From Pseudomonas paralactis (GTDB taxonomy: Bacteria > Pseudomonadota > Gammaproteobacteria > Pseudomonadales > Pseudomonadaceae): a DNA stretch of 64,000 nt. Location: contig NZ_JYLN01000005.1 of the NCBI RefSeq assembly GCF_001439735.1, positions 62,001 to 126,000 of the forward strand. Reading direction: 5' to 3'. Within the stretch, counting starts at the first letter, position 1, and each line of letters starts with the position of its first letter. This document shows positions 1 through 8,133 of the stretch, piece by piece. The translations under genes and the position numbers were made by a program. The notes beneath the pieces were generated by a model. That model saw nothing but the letters and a program-made list of their open reading frames with translations. It made no database searches and had not been told where the DNA came from.

Positions 1-70
1 GGGCCTGTTCAAGCGCGTGCCCAGGCGGCCCTGGTATGCGCGGCACTTGAAGGTCAAACGCGAACGTTAA
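1..70 (+). CDS. 3' end of an unidentified gene (partial)
   Basis: The frame starting at base 2 is open from the window edge to a TAA at 68-70. It gives about 22 residues rich in Arg and Lys (visible pieces VPRRPWYARH and KVKRER). The following gene on the opposite strand ends at 88, so the two are convergent with 17 bp between them. Too little is visible to name a family, and a chance open frame of this length cannot be excluded. Confidence 0.4.
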   Translation, partial: GLFKRVPRRPWYARHLKVKRER

Positions 71-87
71 GCGCCATTGGCGGCTAT

Positions 88-3000
88 CTAGGTTACCGAT
101 ATGGCTGCCGAATACAGGCCACTGACACTTCGCGGGTCTCTCATTTTATTGATCAGATACAACTCGTTGAATTCAGACACGGTATAGCCCTCGGCCCGTT
201 TGAGTGGCTGGAACAGATGGCTGGTTTGCCCACTGTTAAGCACGCGTTCGATGCCGCTGCGCATGGACGCCTCAGTGGTGAATTTGGCGAGCCCGAAATT
301 GGGGTCGTAATAGAACCAGGTTTTTTTACCATTCAGAATCCTGACGGCGGCTGTTACGCCATGCTTTGGATTGCCGATGAGCAAGGCTTTGGAGGTGGTG
401 GCCGTTGCCAGGTCCGAGATGATCATGTCGTACGTGGCTTTGCGGGTGAGCTGCCCGGAATGAAAGTCATCTCTGAGGATGGTCTGGAACCTCTCCAGGC
501 TGTTGCGGAATCGTTCAGTATTAGGGTGTTTGGGGTGCGCCATACTGAGAAAGAAATTCTTTATCAGTGTGTCTTCGGCGTCGTCGAGAATGGCCAACGC
601 CATGGTGTTCGACAAGGCGGCGCAGTCGCCCGAGGACGGAATATTCACCTGACTCAGATAATAGCCCTGCGGCATGGCGATCACTGTGCCGCCGGCGGCC
701 GTGATGTCATCCGTGAATTTTCTGCTCGTTGCCAAGCTTGTTTCAAGCAGTCGATTTTGCATATGCCGGAACAGGGCACCCACTTCTGCAGGTGACAGCG
801 CTGGGGTCAATATCAGCTCGCGCAATTGATGCATTTTCATCGTCGGCGAGAAGCCCGCGATTGCGTCTGGAATACCCCTTGCGAACCCCTCTTCAAACTG
901 TATTTGTTGCGGTGTCGGGTGGAGGCCGGGCACGGGGTTTTGTGGCGTAATGAGCGTCTCGTAGTGTGCCCTGACTTTTTCTGGCAGGGCCTCCAACTCG
1001 TCGATACGCTTGGACAGGCTACCCAGTATTGCGGGTGAGTCGATGGAGTCCATGGCCAGTTTTTTCAGCTGGCTGATGCTCAGTGCCGCTGAGTAGCCAG
1101 AAAGGCTGGACGCGGCGACCGTGCTGTACCCTTGATGGAACGCAGCCTGGCCTGTGGTAGTTGCGGTTGCTGCTGCAACCGCATCGTTGAAAGCTTCCGC
1201 TAAAGGGATATCGCTTTTTGCCGGATTGAGCCATCCGGTGATCCAGTCGCTGATGATGCCGTTGATTTCACCTTGGGTTGCCAGCACTTTCGGAGTGAAG
1301 TCCTTGATCGGCGCACCGTAGGGTTGGCGGGTGATGGGATCGTAGTGGTGCCACTGATCGTTTTTGAGTACCGCAACCCCCTCAACGGAGTGTTCGCCGG
1401 ACTTGGTTGAACCGAGCAACGCGCTGCCATGCTCCTGACTGAGAGCCTTGAGCCACTCGTGGCTGTGACCCGTTTTTTGTAGGTTAGCCAGCCACGCTGT
1501 AGTTTTGGTCACTCCTTTGCTGAGCAGGTTTGCTCCTCCGACGGCCAGGTCAGCCAAACCGTCCATGGGGTTCAGGTTGCTCAGGGTGACCATGCCGACC
1601 ACTTTGCCTGTCCGTGCGATTTTGGATGCGAGGGACGCGACACTGCCGGCGACCCTGGTCAGTTTGCCGATGTTGGCCGCGCCGGCTGTCAGAAAACCAA
1701 ATACATCCAGGGCCAAGTCAAATCCGCCCTCGACGTTGTTACCCTTTTTAAAGTTTTCAATCGCCGAGCGGAAAGGAATCAAATTCATGAAGAATTCGTC
1801 GATTTGATGAGCTTTTGCGTTAGCCAGGTCCTGGGTCGTCTGCCCTCTGGCGTATCGTTCGATGTCCGGGTCGTCGAGGTTGTAGTGCTCAACGAAAACA
1901 TCAGCAATGTCCTGTGTGCGGGGCGTGGAAAAACTATCAATCGCGCCCGCCGCACCGGCGCGTTCTTTTGCGTGATGACTGCTGACGTTTTTGGGTATGA
2001 ACACGCGGGTACCCAACTCTACGTCTCCCGCATCCCTGGATGTATGCTCTCTCACCTCCCACCTGGCAGCCGGCACGATCGTGCCTCGGGCGAGGTCGAT
2101 CCGATAGCCGGTGGATTGGCCGTTGCGTTCAATTTTTACCAACAGGTCCTTTTTATAGACGGGATCGGACTTGCTCCAGAAACCCAACCGAGTAGACGAC
2201 TCTCGATAATAAGTAATCTCGCCGTACTCAAAGTGCTTGCGGTCTTCGAGTGGCAGTTGGGCAATCAAATGCTTGACCGTTGTATTCAGGGCGACCTTTT
2301 TTTGCTTGATCGTGTCTTCGAATCGTTGTTCGAAGGTACCGCGTATCCCAAATCGATAACGGGCATTCATATCCTGGATGGGAATGCGTTTGTCCAATGC
2401 TTCGAAGACATAGGGCAACTCCAGATCCATCATTGCGAAGTCCAGCATCGAATGACGACCGTATAACCAGGTATGCTCCTTAGTCTGCCCTGTGCGCGTA
2501 GCGGTACCGGTCTTGATGAGTTTCTGTTTAAACAGGTCGCCCAGATCGCCGTACCGTTCCACCAGCATCTCCAGGGCCATTTTTTCACGCGTGGGCAGTT
2601 CCAGGTCCATCGCCCGGGAGGCGCTGAGCATGATTTGTTGTCGGGCATTGAAGGTGGTTCTGAGGGTTTCCAACTCTTGCTGTGTGTATTGCCTGTCGTC
2701 CCTGGGGGCGATCAGGTGCTGGCAGATTCCCCAGTCTACCAAGGCCGTCATCTGGGCGTGCCGAGCGGCATCGGGTTGCTCCAGCCGGGCGCGCTCGCCC
2801 TCCAGCATCACTTGAGCGTAAGTCATATTCGGGACTTTTCCCGGCGTACCGGCTTCGATGGCCGTCGCCGCGATGACCAGGTTCAGCCAAGCCGCGCTGC
2901 CATAGTTCACGGTGGGCGGAATGTCCTTGATCAGATAAACGGGGGCTTTCTTCGCCAGTAGAGCGTACGCGCCCACCTTGGACAGTGCCGGGCTGATCCT

Positions 3001-3855
3001 GCCGCTGTCGCTCAAATGCTTGCTCAATGCCTCCACCACCGTAGCAGCGGGCTTACCCCAGTGTTTCTCGTTTGCCAGGTCCAATCCCGCCACCTTGTTA
3101 TGTCGAGGGGCCGTGATGGATTCGGGGTCCAATTGCAGGTTAATGGCTGCCATCAGATAGTCTGCGGCGCTATTGTCCGTGGCGATACCGCTTGATTGCT
3201 CTTGCAGATGTTTACCCAGCGCTTGCCCGGCGCGGCCATTGAGCAGCGCTTCCAGCGCCTGGGCGGGGTCACTCGGTAGCTCGGGGGAGAGCGGGTGCTG
3301 GGCCAGCAGAGCATCCAGGGCGTTCGGGAAGTCTGACCTCATGGAGATAACGCGCAGCCGGGTCTGCTCCGCCTGACTCAAGGGCACTGACCATGACAAC
3401 GCGCCGCCGAAATTACCCAGCGGTTGGGTCAGGGCCGCATGTTTCACTATGTTTATCAGTTCAGTCAGAGCAAGCAGGGTGGTGGGTACGGCCCAGCCCT
3501 TGGCCCTGATAAAACTTTCCAGTGTCGCGCCTTCACTGGGGCGCATAGGGAACGATGAGTCAGGGTGGATATCCAGCGGCGCGCTCAAGGCGGCCCGTAT
3601 TGCCTGGGGCGTGGCGTTTGCGTCCAGTTGTGTCGCAGCTTCGGTGAGGTTGTTGGTCAGCGTCTGCAGGTTGTGTCGGTCGCCGAACCCTTCTGTGTAG
3701 GTTGTCGGTGCAGAAGTGGACAGCCCGGATACCAGGGCTGAGGGTTGGTTTGTCTGCCCGGTGACGCCTGCCTGGCTGGGGGGCACGGCGGGCATTGGGG
3801 TATGGAATGGCGTGTTATACCAATGTCGTTGGGTGTGCAGGGGGGCGCTGAGCAT
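88..3855 (-). CDS. large toxin-like protein with C-terminal C58 (YopT/AvrPphB-type) cysteine peptidase signature
   Basis: This is a 1255-residue protein without an N-terminal signal peptide. The middle part resembles the long uncharacterised Pseudomonas proteins annotated as dermonecrotic-toxin or DUF6543 proteins. It has a hydrophobic Gly/Ala-rich stretch near residues 690-740 (LDVFGFLTAGAANIG) that could insert in a membrane. The last 180 residues carry a plausible Cys-His-Asp triad: Cys1078 in SSGDCAALSN, His1165 in GNPKHGVTAAV and Asp1184 in YYDPNFGLAKF. The DPNFG motif and its spacing from the His match the C58 peptidase family, whose members cleave host proteins; the peptidase activity here is inferred. 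The start is uncertain: no strong ribosome binding site is seen, and a Met 20 residues downstream is possible. No secretion genes are adjacent. Confidence 0.8.
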   Translation of the reverse strand: MLSAPLHTQRHWYNTPFHTPMPAVPPSQAGVTGQTNQPSALVSGLSTSAPTTYTEGFGDRHNLQTLTNNLTEAATQLDANATPQAIRAALSAPLDIHPDSSFPMRPSEGATLESFIRAKGWAVPTTLLALTELINIVKHAALTQPLGNFGGALSWSVPLSQAEQTRLRVISMRSDFPNALDALLAQHPLSPELPSDPAQALEALLNGRAGQALGKHLQEQSSGIATDNSAADYLMAAINLQLDPESITAPRHNKVAGLDLANEKHWGKPAATVVEALSKHLSDSGRISPALSKVGAYALLAKKAPVYLIKDIPPTVNYGSAAWLNLVIAATAIEAGTPGKVPNMTYAQVMLEGERARLEQPDAARHAQMTALVDWGICQHLIAPRDDRQYTQQELETLRTTFNARQQIMLSASRAMDLELPTREKMALEMLVERYGDLGDLFKQKLIKTGTATRTGQTKEHTWLYGRHSMLDFAMMDLELPYVFEALDKRIPIQDMNARYRFGIRGTFEQRFEDTIKQKKVALNTTVKHLIAQLPLEDRKHFEYGEITYYRESSTRLGFWSKSDPVYKKDLLVKIERNGQSTGYRIDLARGTIVPAARWEVREHTSRDAGDVELGTRVFIPKNVSSHHAKERAGAAGAIDSFSTPRTQDIADVFVEHYNLDDPDIERYARGQTTQDLANAKAHQIDEFFMNLIPFRSAIENFKKGNNVEGGFDLALDVFGFLTAGAANIGKLTRVAGSVASLASKIARTGKVVGMVTLSNLNPMDGLADLAVGGANLLSKGVTKTTAWLANLQKTGHSHEWLKALSQEHGSALLGSTKSGEHSVEGVAVLKNDQWHHYDPITRQPYGAPIKDFTPKVLATQGEINGIISDWITGWLNPAKSDIPLAEAFNDAVAAATATTTGQAAFHQGYSTVAASSLSGYSAALSISQLKKLAMDSIDSPAILGSLSKRIDELEALPEKVRAHYETLITPQNPVPGLHPTPQQIQFEEGFARGIPDAIAGFSPTMKMHQLRELILTPALSPAEVGALFRHMQNRLLETSLATSRKFTDDITAAGGTVIAMPQGYYLSQVNIPSSGDCAALSNTMALAILDDAEDTLIKNFFLSMAHPKHPNTERFRNSLERFQTILRDDFHSGQLTRKATYDMIISDLATATTSKALLIGNPKHGVTAAVRILNGKKTWFYYDPNFGLAKFTTEASMRSGIERVLNSGQTSHLFQPLKRAEGYTVSEFNELYLINKMRDPRSVSGLYSAAISVT

Positions 3856-4093
3856 GGGCGGGTACTCGTAGGTAAATATCTGAGAGGCCGGTTTCCTAAG
3901 GCGTGCGTCTGTATTTCAGACGCGATGTTGGGTGAAGGAAAAGGGCGTAAGGGTTCCTCTGCAGCGGGCCGGGGGAATGTGACCAATCGCAACAGGTAGC
4001 CCACGCAAGCCCGCGCGGTTTAACGGGGCGCTACCCATCGTGATTGCGGTAGCTTTACAAAGTTTGTGTCGATAGCTATCCAAATCGCAGACG

Positions 4094-4121
4094 AAAAAAA
4101 ACCGGCTGATCAGGCCGGTTT
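4094..4121 (-). terminator. Rho-independent terminator of the repeat-protein gene
   Basis: An 8-bp stem (AAACCGGC at 4099-4106 with GCCGGTTT at 4114-4121) and a 7-nt loop are followed, on the minus strand, by a run of T (complement of A4094-4101). It lies about 25 bp past the stop of the repeat-protein gene. Confidence 0.8.
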
Positions 4122-4145
4122 GGAGTGTCCCGCCAACAGTGCGGG

Positions 4146-4532
4146 TTATACGTGGGTGCTCAGCAGGCGGTCAGCACCGCCTTCAGCCAGGCCGCGTTCC
4201 TGCAAGCGGTCGGCACCACCTTCGGCCAGGCCACGTTCCTGCAAGCGGTCGGCACCACCTTCAGCCAGGCCGCGTTCCTGCAAGCGGTCAGCACCGCCTT
4301 CAGCCAGGCCGCGTTCCTGCAAGCGGTCGGCACCGCCTTCGGCGAGGCCGCGTTCCTGCAGGCGGTCAGCACCACCTTCAGCCAGGCCGCGTTCCTGCAA
4401 GCGATCCGCGCCACCTTCGGCGACACGGGTTTCTATCAGACGATCGGCACCGCCTTCAGCGACTACCGGGTGGGCAAAAGCGTTTGCAGCCAGTACCGAG
4501 AAAGCGAGGCTAAGCAGGATTTGGCGTTTCAT
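4146..4532 (-). CDS. small secreted protein of eight 13-residue tandem repeats
   Basis: A 128-residue precursor. Residues 1-20 form a signal peptide (MKRQILLSLAFSVLAANAFA), with predicted cleavage after AFA. After a four-residue HPVV spacer the whole mature chain is eight 13-residue units beginning AEGGADRL. Unit 1 ends IETRV, units 2-7 are identical (AEGGADRLQERGL) and unit 8 ends LSTHV. The six central DNA units (39 bp each) differ only at synonymous positions, so the peptide sequence appears to be under selection. The start is the Met directly before the signal peptide; the frame stays open upstream but the extra sequence looks non-coding. A terminator follows at 4094-4121. I do not recognise an assigned function; a structural, metal-binding or peptide-precursor role would be guesswork. 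Confidence 0.85.
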   Translation of the reverse strand: MKRQILLSLAFSVLAANAFAHPVVAEGGADRLIETRVAEGGADRLQERGLAEGGADRLQERGLAEGGADRLQERGLAEGGADRLQERGLAEGGADRLQERGLAEGGADRLQERGLAEGGADRLLSTHV

Positions 4533-4677
4533 GATGGTGTGCTCCGAATGCTTTAGTTGGGTGCCGTTTGGCATGGGTTTGATGTTACGCGTTGCATTTT
4601 TTAAGAGAACTTCATTGCGCTGATGGTGACTATCGACGCCAGCGATGGTCCCGCTTGCGGGGCCATCACCGTGACCG

Positions 4678-5400
4678 TCATGGCATCTGCGGCAGTTCGT
4701 TGGGGCGCAGGTCAAACACCAGCACCTCGGCGTCCTCGCCATGGCTCAGGCGGATCTGGCGCTCGTCCCGCACCCGCACGCCGTCGCCTTCCAGCAAGCG
4801 CTGGCCATTGAGTTCAACGCTGCCGCGCGCCACGTGGATGTAGGCGTAGCGATCCGGCGCCAATTCCAGGCGGGTGCTTTCGTCGCCGTTGAACAGCCCG
4901 GCATACACCCGTGCATCCTGACGAACCTTCAGCGAGCCGTCGGTGCCGTCCGGCGAGATGATCAACTGCAAGCGCCCGCGTTTTTGCGCTTCGCTGAAGT
5001 GTTCCTGTTGATAGCGCGGCTTGGCACCCGCCTTATTCGGCACGATCCAGATTTGCAGGAAGTGCACGCCAAGCCGCTGGCTGTGGTTGAACTCGCTGTG
5101 AGCCACGCCGCTGCCGGCGCTCATCAACTGCACATCGCCGGGGCGGATCACCGAGCCGGTGCCCAGGGTGTCCTTGTGTTCCAGGGCGCCTTCAAGCACA
5201 TAGGAGAAGATCTCCATGTCGCGATGAGGGTGCTGGCCGAAGCCTTTACCTGCGGCGACACGGTCATCGTTGATCACCAGCAGGTCGGAAAAACCCTGTT
5301 CCTTGGGGTTCCAGTAGTTGGCGAAGGAAAAGGTGTGGAACGACTTCAACCAACCGTGATTGGCGGCGCCGCGTTCGGAAGCTTTGCGAAGGGTCAGCAT
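4678..5400 (-). CDS. pirin family protein (YhhW-like cupin)
   Basis: A 240-residue bicupin of the pirin/YhhW family, some members of which show quercetin 2,3-dioxygenase activity. The metal ligands are visible: His57 and His59 in GQHPHRDME, and His101 and Glu103 in GVAHSEFN, at the same numbers as in E. coli YhhW. The N-terminal LTLRKASERGAANHGWLKS is typical of the family. Length and start fit family norms. It is transcribed divergently from the GlxA-type regulator, and no functional link between the two is evident. The physiological substrate is unknown. Confidence 0.93.
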   Translation of the reverse strand: MLTLRKASERGAANHGWLKSFHTFSFANYWNPKEQGFSDLLVINDDRVAAGKGFGQHPHRDMEIFSYVLEGALEHKDTLGTGSVIRPGDVQLMSAGSGVAHSEFNHSQRLGVHFLQIWIVPNKAGAKPRYQQEHFSEAQKRGRLQLIISPDGTDGSLKVRQDARVYAGLFNGDESTRLELAPDRYAYIHVARGSVELNGQRLLEGDGVRVRDERQIRLSHGEDAEVLVFDLRPNELPQMP

Positions 5401-5581
5401 GGTCCAGTCCTCAAGTGAGCGCAGGCTGCGAGATGCAGGGCGCTGGCGTTGAGAAGAAGGTTAATGGTTAACGAATGATTGATTAAGAAGATGAAAATAC
5501 AATAACTGTCGCTTTAAGGTTGACAGTAAAAGTCGTGCCATAATGCCCGCCGCACTTCTTTTCGATGGACATTTCCCGCTT

Positions 5582-6532
5582 ATGAAAACCGTGGCCATGG
5601 CGCTGTTTCCGGACTTCCTGCTGCTCGACATGGCCGGGCCGCTCGAAGTGTTTTCAATTGCCAACCGTTACCTGCCGACTGCCGATCACTACCAGATACT
5701 GACCATTGGCACTGAGCCAGGCCCGTTGCGGGCCTCCAACGGTGTGATGGTCCAGACCGATCTGCTGCTGGACCAGGCCCAGGCGGCCTATGACCTGCTG
5801 CTGGTACCGGGCGGGCCCGGCGCCTATAACGAATGCCACCCTGCGTTGCTGCCTTGGCTGAAGGCAGCCGCGCCGCGTGCCCGGCGTTTCGGCTCGATCT
5901 GCACCGGGGCCTTTGTACTTGGCCATGCAGGCTTGCTCGACGCGCACCGCGTGACGACTCACTGGCACTACACCGAGCGCTTGATCAAGGCCTTTCCCAA
6001 CGCCATCGTCGAGACCGATCGCATCTACTTGCAGGACGGGCGCCTGATTACCTCGGGGGGCGTTACTGCTGGTATTGACCTGGCCCTGTCGATTGTCGCC
6101 CAGGACCATGGCAAGCAAGTGGCGGTGGACGTGGCCAAAGTCCTGCTGGTGGTGATGAAACGCCAGGGTGGCCAGGCCCAGTTCAGCCCCATGACCGCTG
6201 CGGTAGCGCCTCAGGAAACTGCGATCACCCGCGTGCAGAATCACGTGCTCGCCCATCTTGATCAGCCATTTACTATCGAGTCCATGGCCGAACTGGCCGG
6301 CATGAGTGCACGCCATTTTGCGCGACTGTTCGCCAAGGACGTGCAGATGACGCCCATGGCGTTTTTGCAGGGCGCGCGCATCGACCGGGCCCGGCAACTG
6401 CTGGAAACCACCGACCTGCCGCTCAAGACCGTGGCGTTCCACGCAGGCTTCGGCAGCGTGCGGCATATGCGCTTTCTGTTCAGTGAAAAACTGGGCCTGA
6501 ACCCAACCCAATACCGACAACAGTTCAGTTAA
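5582..6532 (+). CDS. GlxA family transcriptional regulator (DJ-1/PfpI + AraC HTH)
   Basis: About 316 residues. The N-terminal 190 residues form a class I glutamine-amidotransferase-like (DJ-1/PfpI) domain containing the nucleophile-elbow-like GSICTGAFVLG. Residues about 220-316 form an AraC-type double helix-turn-helix (MAELAGMSARHFARLFAKD and a second HTH ending NPTQYRQQFS). The family includes GbdR, ArgR and CdhR, which respond to amines and amino acids. I chose ATG 5582 because the domain begins immediately (MKTVAMALFPDFLLLDMAGP). An in-frame ATG at 5543 would add 13 residues. The effector is unknown. Confidence 0.92.
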   Translation: MKTVAMALFPDFLLLDMAGPLEVFSIANRYLPTADHYQILTIGTEPGPLRASNGVMVQTDLLLDQAQAAYDLLLVPGGPGAYNECHPALLPWLKAAAPRARRFGSICTGAFVLGHAGLLDAHRVTTHWHYTERLIKAFPNAIVETDRIYLQDGRLITSGGVTAGIDLALSIVAQDHGKQVAVDVAKVLLVVMKRQGGQAQFSPMTAAVAPQETAITRVQNHVLAHLDQPFTIESMAELAGMSARHFARLFAKDVQMTPMAFLQGARIDRARQLLETTDLPLKTVAFHAGFGSVRHMRFLFSEKLGLNPTQYRQQFS

Positions 6533-6627
6533 CGACACAATGTCCGTCTGAGGCACTCGATTGTCCGTATCGCTCCCCGTGCCAGCATTGTCCTGTCATC
6601 GCTAGCTGGCAAGATAGGGCCGAGCCC

Positions 6628-8133
6628 ATGGAAAAGGACGCGCAGGCACTCAAGCACGGGTGTTTCAGCGCTGTTACGGACATGCAAGATTCTGCGACGC
6701 TGAGCTTCGGCCCCTATACCTTTCATCGGCAACAGCGCCTGGTCAGCAAGTCTGGCTGGCCGGTGCCGCTGGGCGGCCGTGCTCTGGATATTCTGGCGGT
6801 GTTGCTGGAAGCACCGGGGCAGTTCATCAGCAAGGCCACCTTGATCGAACGGGTCTGGCCCAACAGCATCGTCGAAGACAATAACCTGCGCGTGCATATT
6901 GCCGCGTTGCGTCGGGCACTGGACGGGCAACGCCTGATCCTCAATCACCCCCAGCGTGGGTACTGCTTCACCGGCCTCGTGCAAGCGACTGTGCCGACGC
7001 AGCCGGCCGCGCATAACCTGGCTGCCCGGCTCAGCCCGGTATTCGGTCGAGACGAGTTGGTGAACCAGTTGGCACGGCGCTTGTCCGGGCAGCGCTTGCT
7101 GACCCTCACCGGTGTGGCCGGCGTCGGCAAAAGTACGCTGGCCCTGGCCCTGGCCGAGCGCGTGTTGCCACGCTATCGCGACGGGGTGTGGTGGCTCGAC
7201 ATGGCCTGCGTGCAAACGCTTGGAGAACTGCTCGCCAGCCTCGCCACGGTCGTGCAGCTCACACCCACCGACAGTCTCGATGAGGTATCTCGCCAGTTGG
7301 CCTCGCGCCAGTTGCTGGTGGTACTCGACGGTGCGGACCTGTTGCTGGGTGCCTGTCGAAAACTGGTGCGCGCACTGCGCGAACGAGCGCCCGAAGTGAC
7401 TGTCCTGATCAGCAGTCGCGAAGCCTTGCTGGCGCCCGGCGAGTGGGTGTCGCGTGTACCCCCGCTGACGCTGCCATCAGCTTCAGTGTGCCGCAGTGTC
7501 GAGCAGGCCATGGCGTGTCCCGCGGTGCAACTGTTCGTCGCCCGCGCCCGTGCCAGTCAGCAGGATTTTGTGTTGCGGCCGCAGGACCTGGCGCCGTTGC
7601 GCGATATTTGTCGGCGCCTGGACGGTATCCCGTTGGCGCTCGAACTGGCGGCCGCCCAAGTCGATGCACTGGGCATCGGCGCAGTGCATCAGCAATTGCG
7701 CAGCGGCTTGCAGGGGCTTGCGCGCGGGCGCCGCACAGCGCTGGAACACCATCGATCCATGAGCGCTGCCCTGGAGTGGAGCTACGAGCGTCTGAGCCTG
7801 CCGCAGTGTTGGCTGTTCTTGCAGTTGGGCTTGTTCAAGATGGCGGTGACCTTGCCCACTTTAAGCGAGATGGTGCGCGGTACCGAGCTTGAGCACGCCG
7901 ACCTGTCTTATCTGCTGGCGCGTCTGGTCAATACCTCGCTGCTGGTCATCGAACCGGGCTTGGGCCTGCCGCGTTACCGGCTGCTCAACTGCGTGCGCAG
8001 CTACGCGTTGGCGCAACTGCGTGATCCGGCTCAGGTGCAGCGGTTGCAGCAAGGTTATGGCGACTGCCTGGACGTGATGTCAGGCCGGCCGTTTGTCCTG
8101 CAACTCATCGAGCAGGCCGCGCACGCGCAGTAG
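6628..8133 (+). CDS. winged-helix / P-loop ATPase transcriptional regulator, short C-terminus
   Basis: A 501-residue protein. An OmpR-type winged helix (residues about 25-115, from FGPYTFHRQQ to HPQRGYCF) is followed by a STAND-type ATPase with P-loop GVAGVGKST near residue 165 and a VVLDGADLLL Walker-B-like segment. It aligns with the neighbouring 923-residue regulator up to about residue 485, but the whole TPR-like effector half is missing. The last 17 residues are read from DNA antisense to the end of that neighbour, a 54-bp tail-to-tail overlap, which suggests a truncated gene rather than a designed terminus. An internal Met (ATG 6682, MQDSATLSFGPYTF) is an alternative start. Confidence 0.85.
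   Translation: MEKDAQALKHGCFSAVTDMQDSATLSFGPYTFHRQQRLVSKSGWPVPLGGRALDILAVLLEAPGQFISKATLIERVWPNSIVEDNNLRVHIAALRRALDGQRLILNHPQRGYCFTGLVQATVPTQPAAHNLAARLSPVFGRDELVNQLARRLSGQRLLTLTGVAGVGKSTLALALAERVLPRYRDGVWWLDMACVQTLGELLASLATVVQLTPTDSLDEVSRQLASRQLLVVLDGADLLLGACRKLVRALRERAPEVTVLISSREALLAPGEWVSRVPPLTLPSASVCRSVEQAMACPAVQLFVARARASQQDFVLRPQDLAPLRDICRRLDGIPLALELAAAQVDALGIGAVHQQLRSGLQGLARGRRTALEHHRSMSAALEWSYERLSLPQCWLFLQLGLFKMAVTLPTLSEMVRGTELEHADLSYLLARLVNTSLLVIEPGLGLPRYRLLNCVRSYALAQLRDPAQVQRLQQGYGDCLDVMSGRPFVLQLIEQAAHAQ

Noticed and set aside
4150..4490. CRISPR-like array suggested by regular 39-bp repeats
   Set aside because: The repeats are contiguous without spacers, are in coding frame and have no cas genes nearby.
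4066..4623. Plus-strand repeat protein frames over the 39-bp repeats (Ala-Pro-Ser-Arg-rich, or Phe-Leu-Gln-Ala pentapeptide-like)
   Set aside because: They are complements of the secreted repeat gene. That strand has a signal peptide, synonymous-only variation and a terminator; the plus frames have no start signals.
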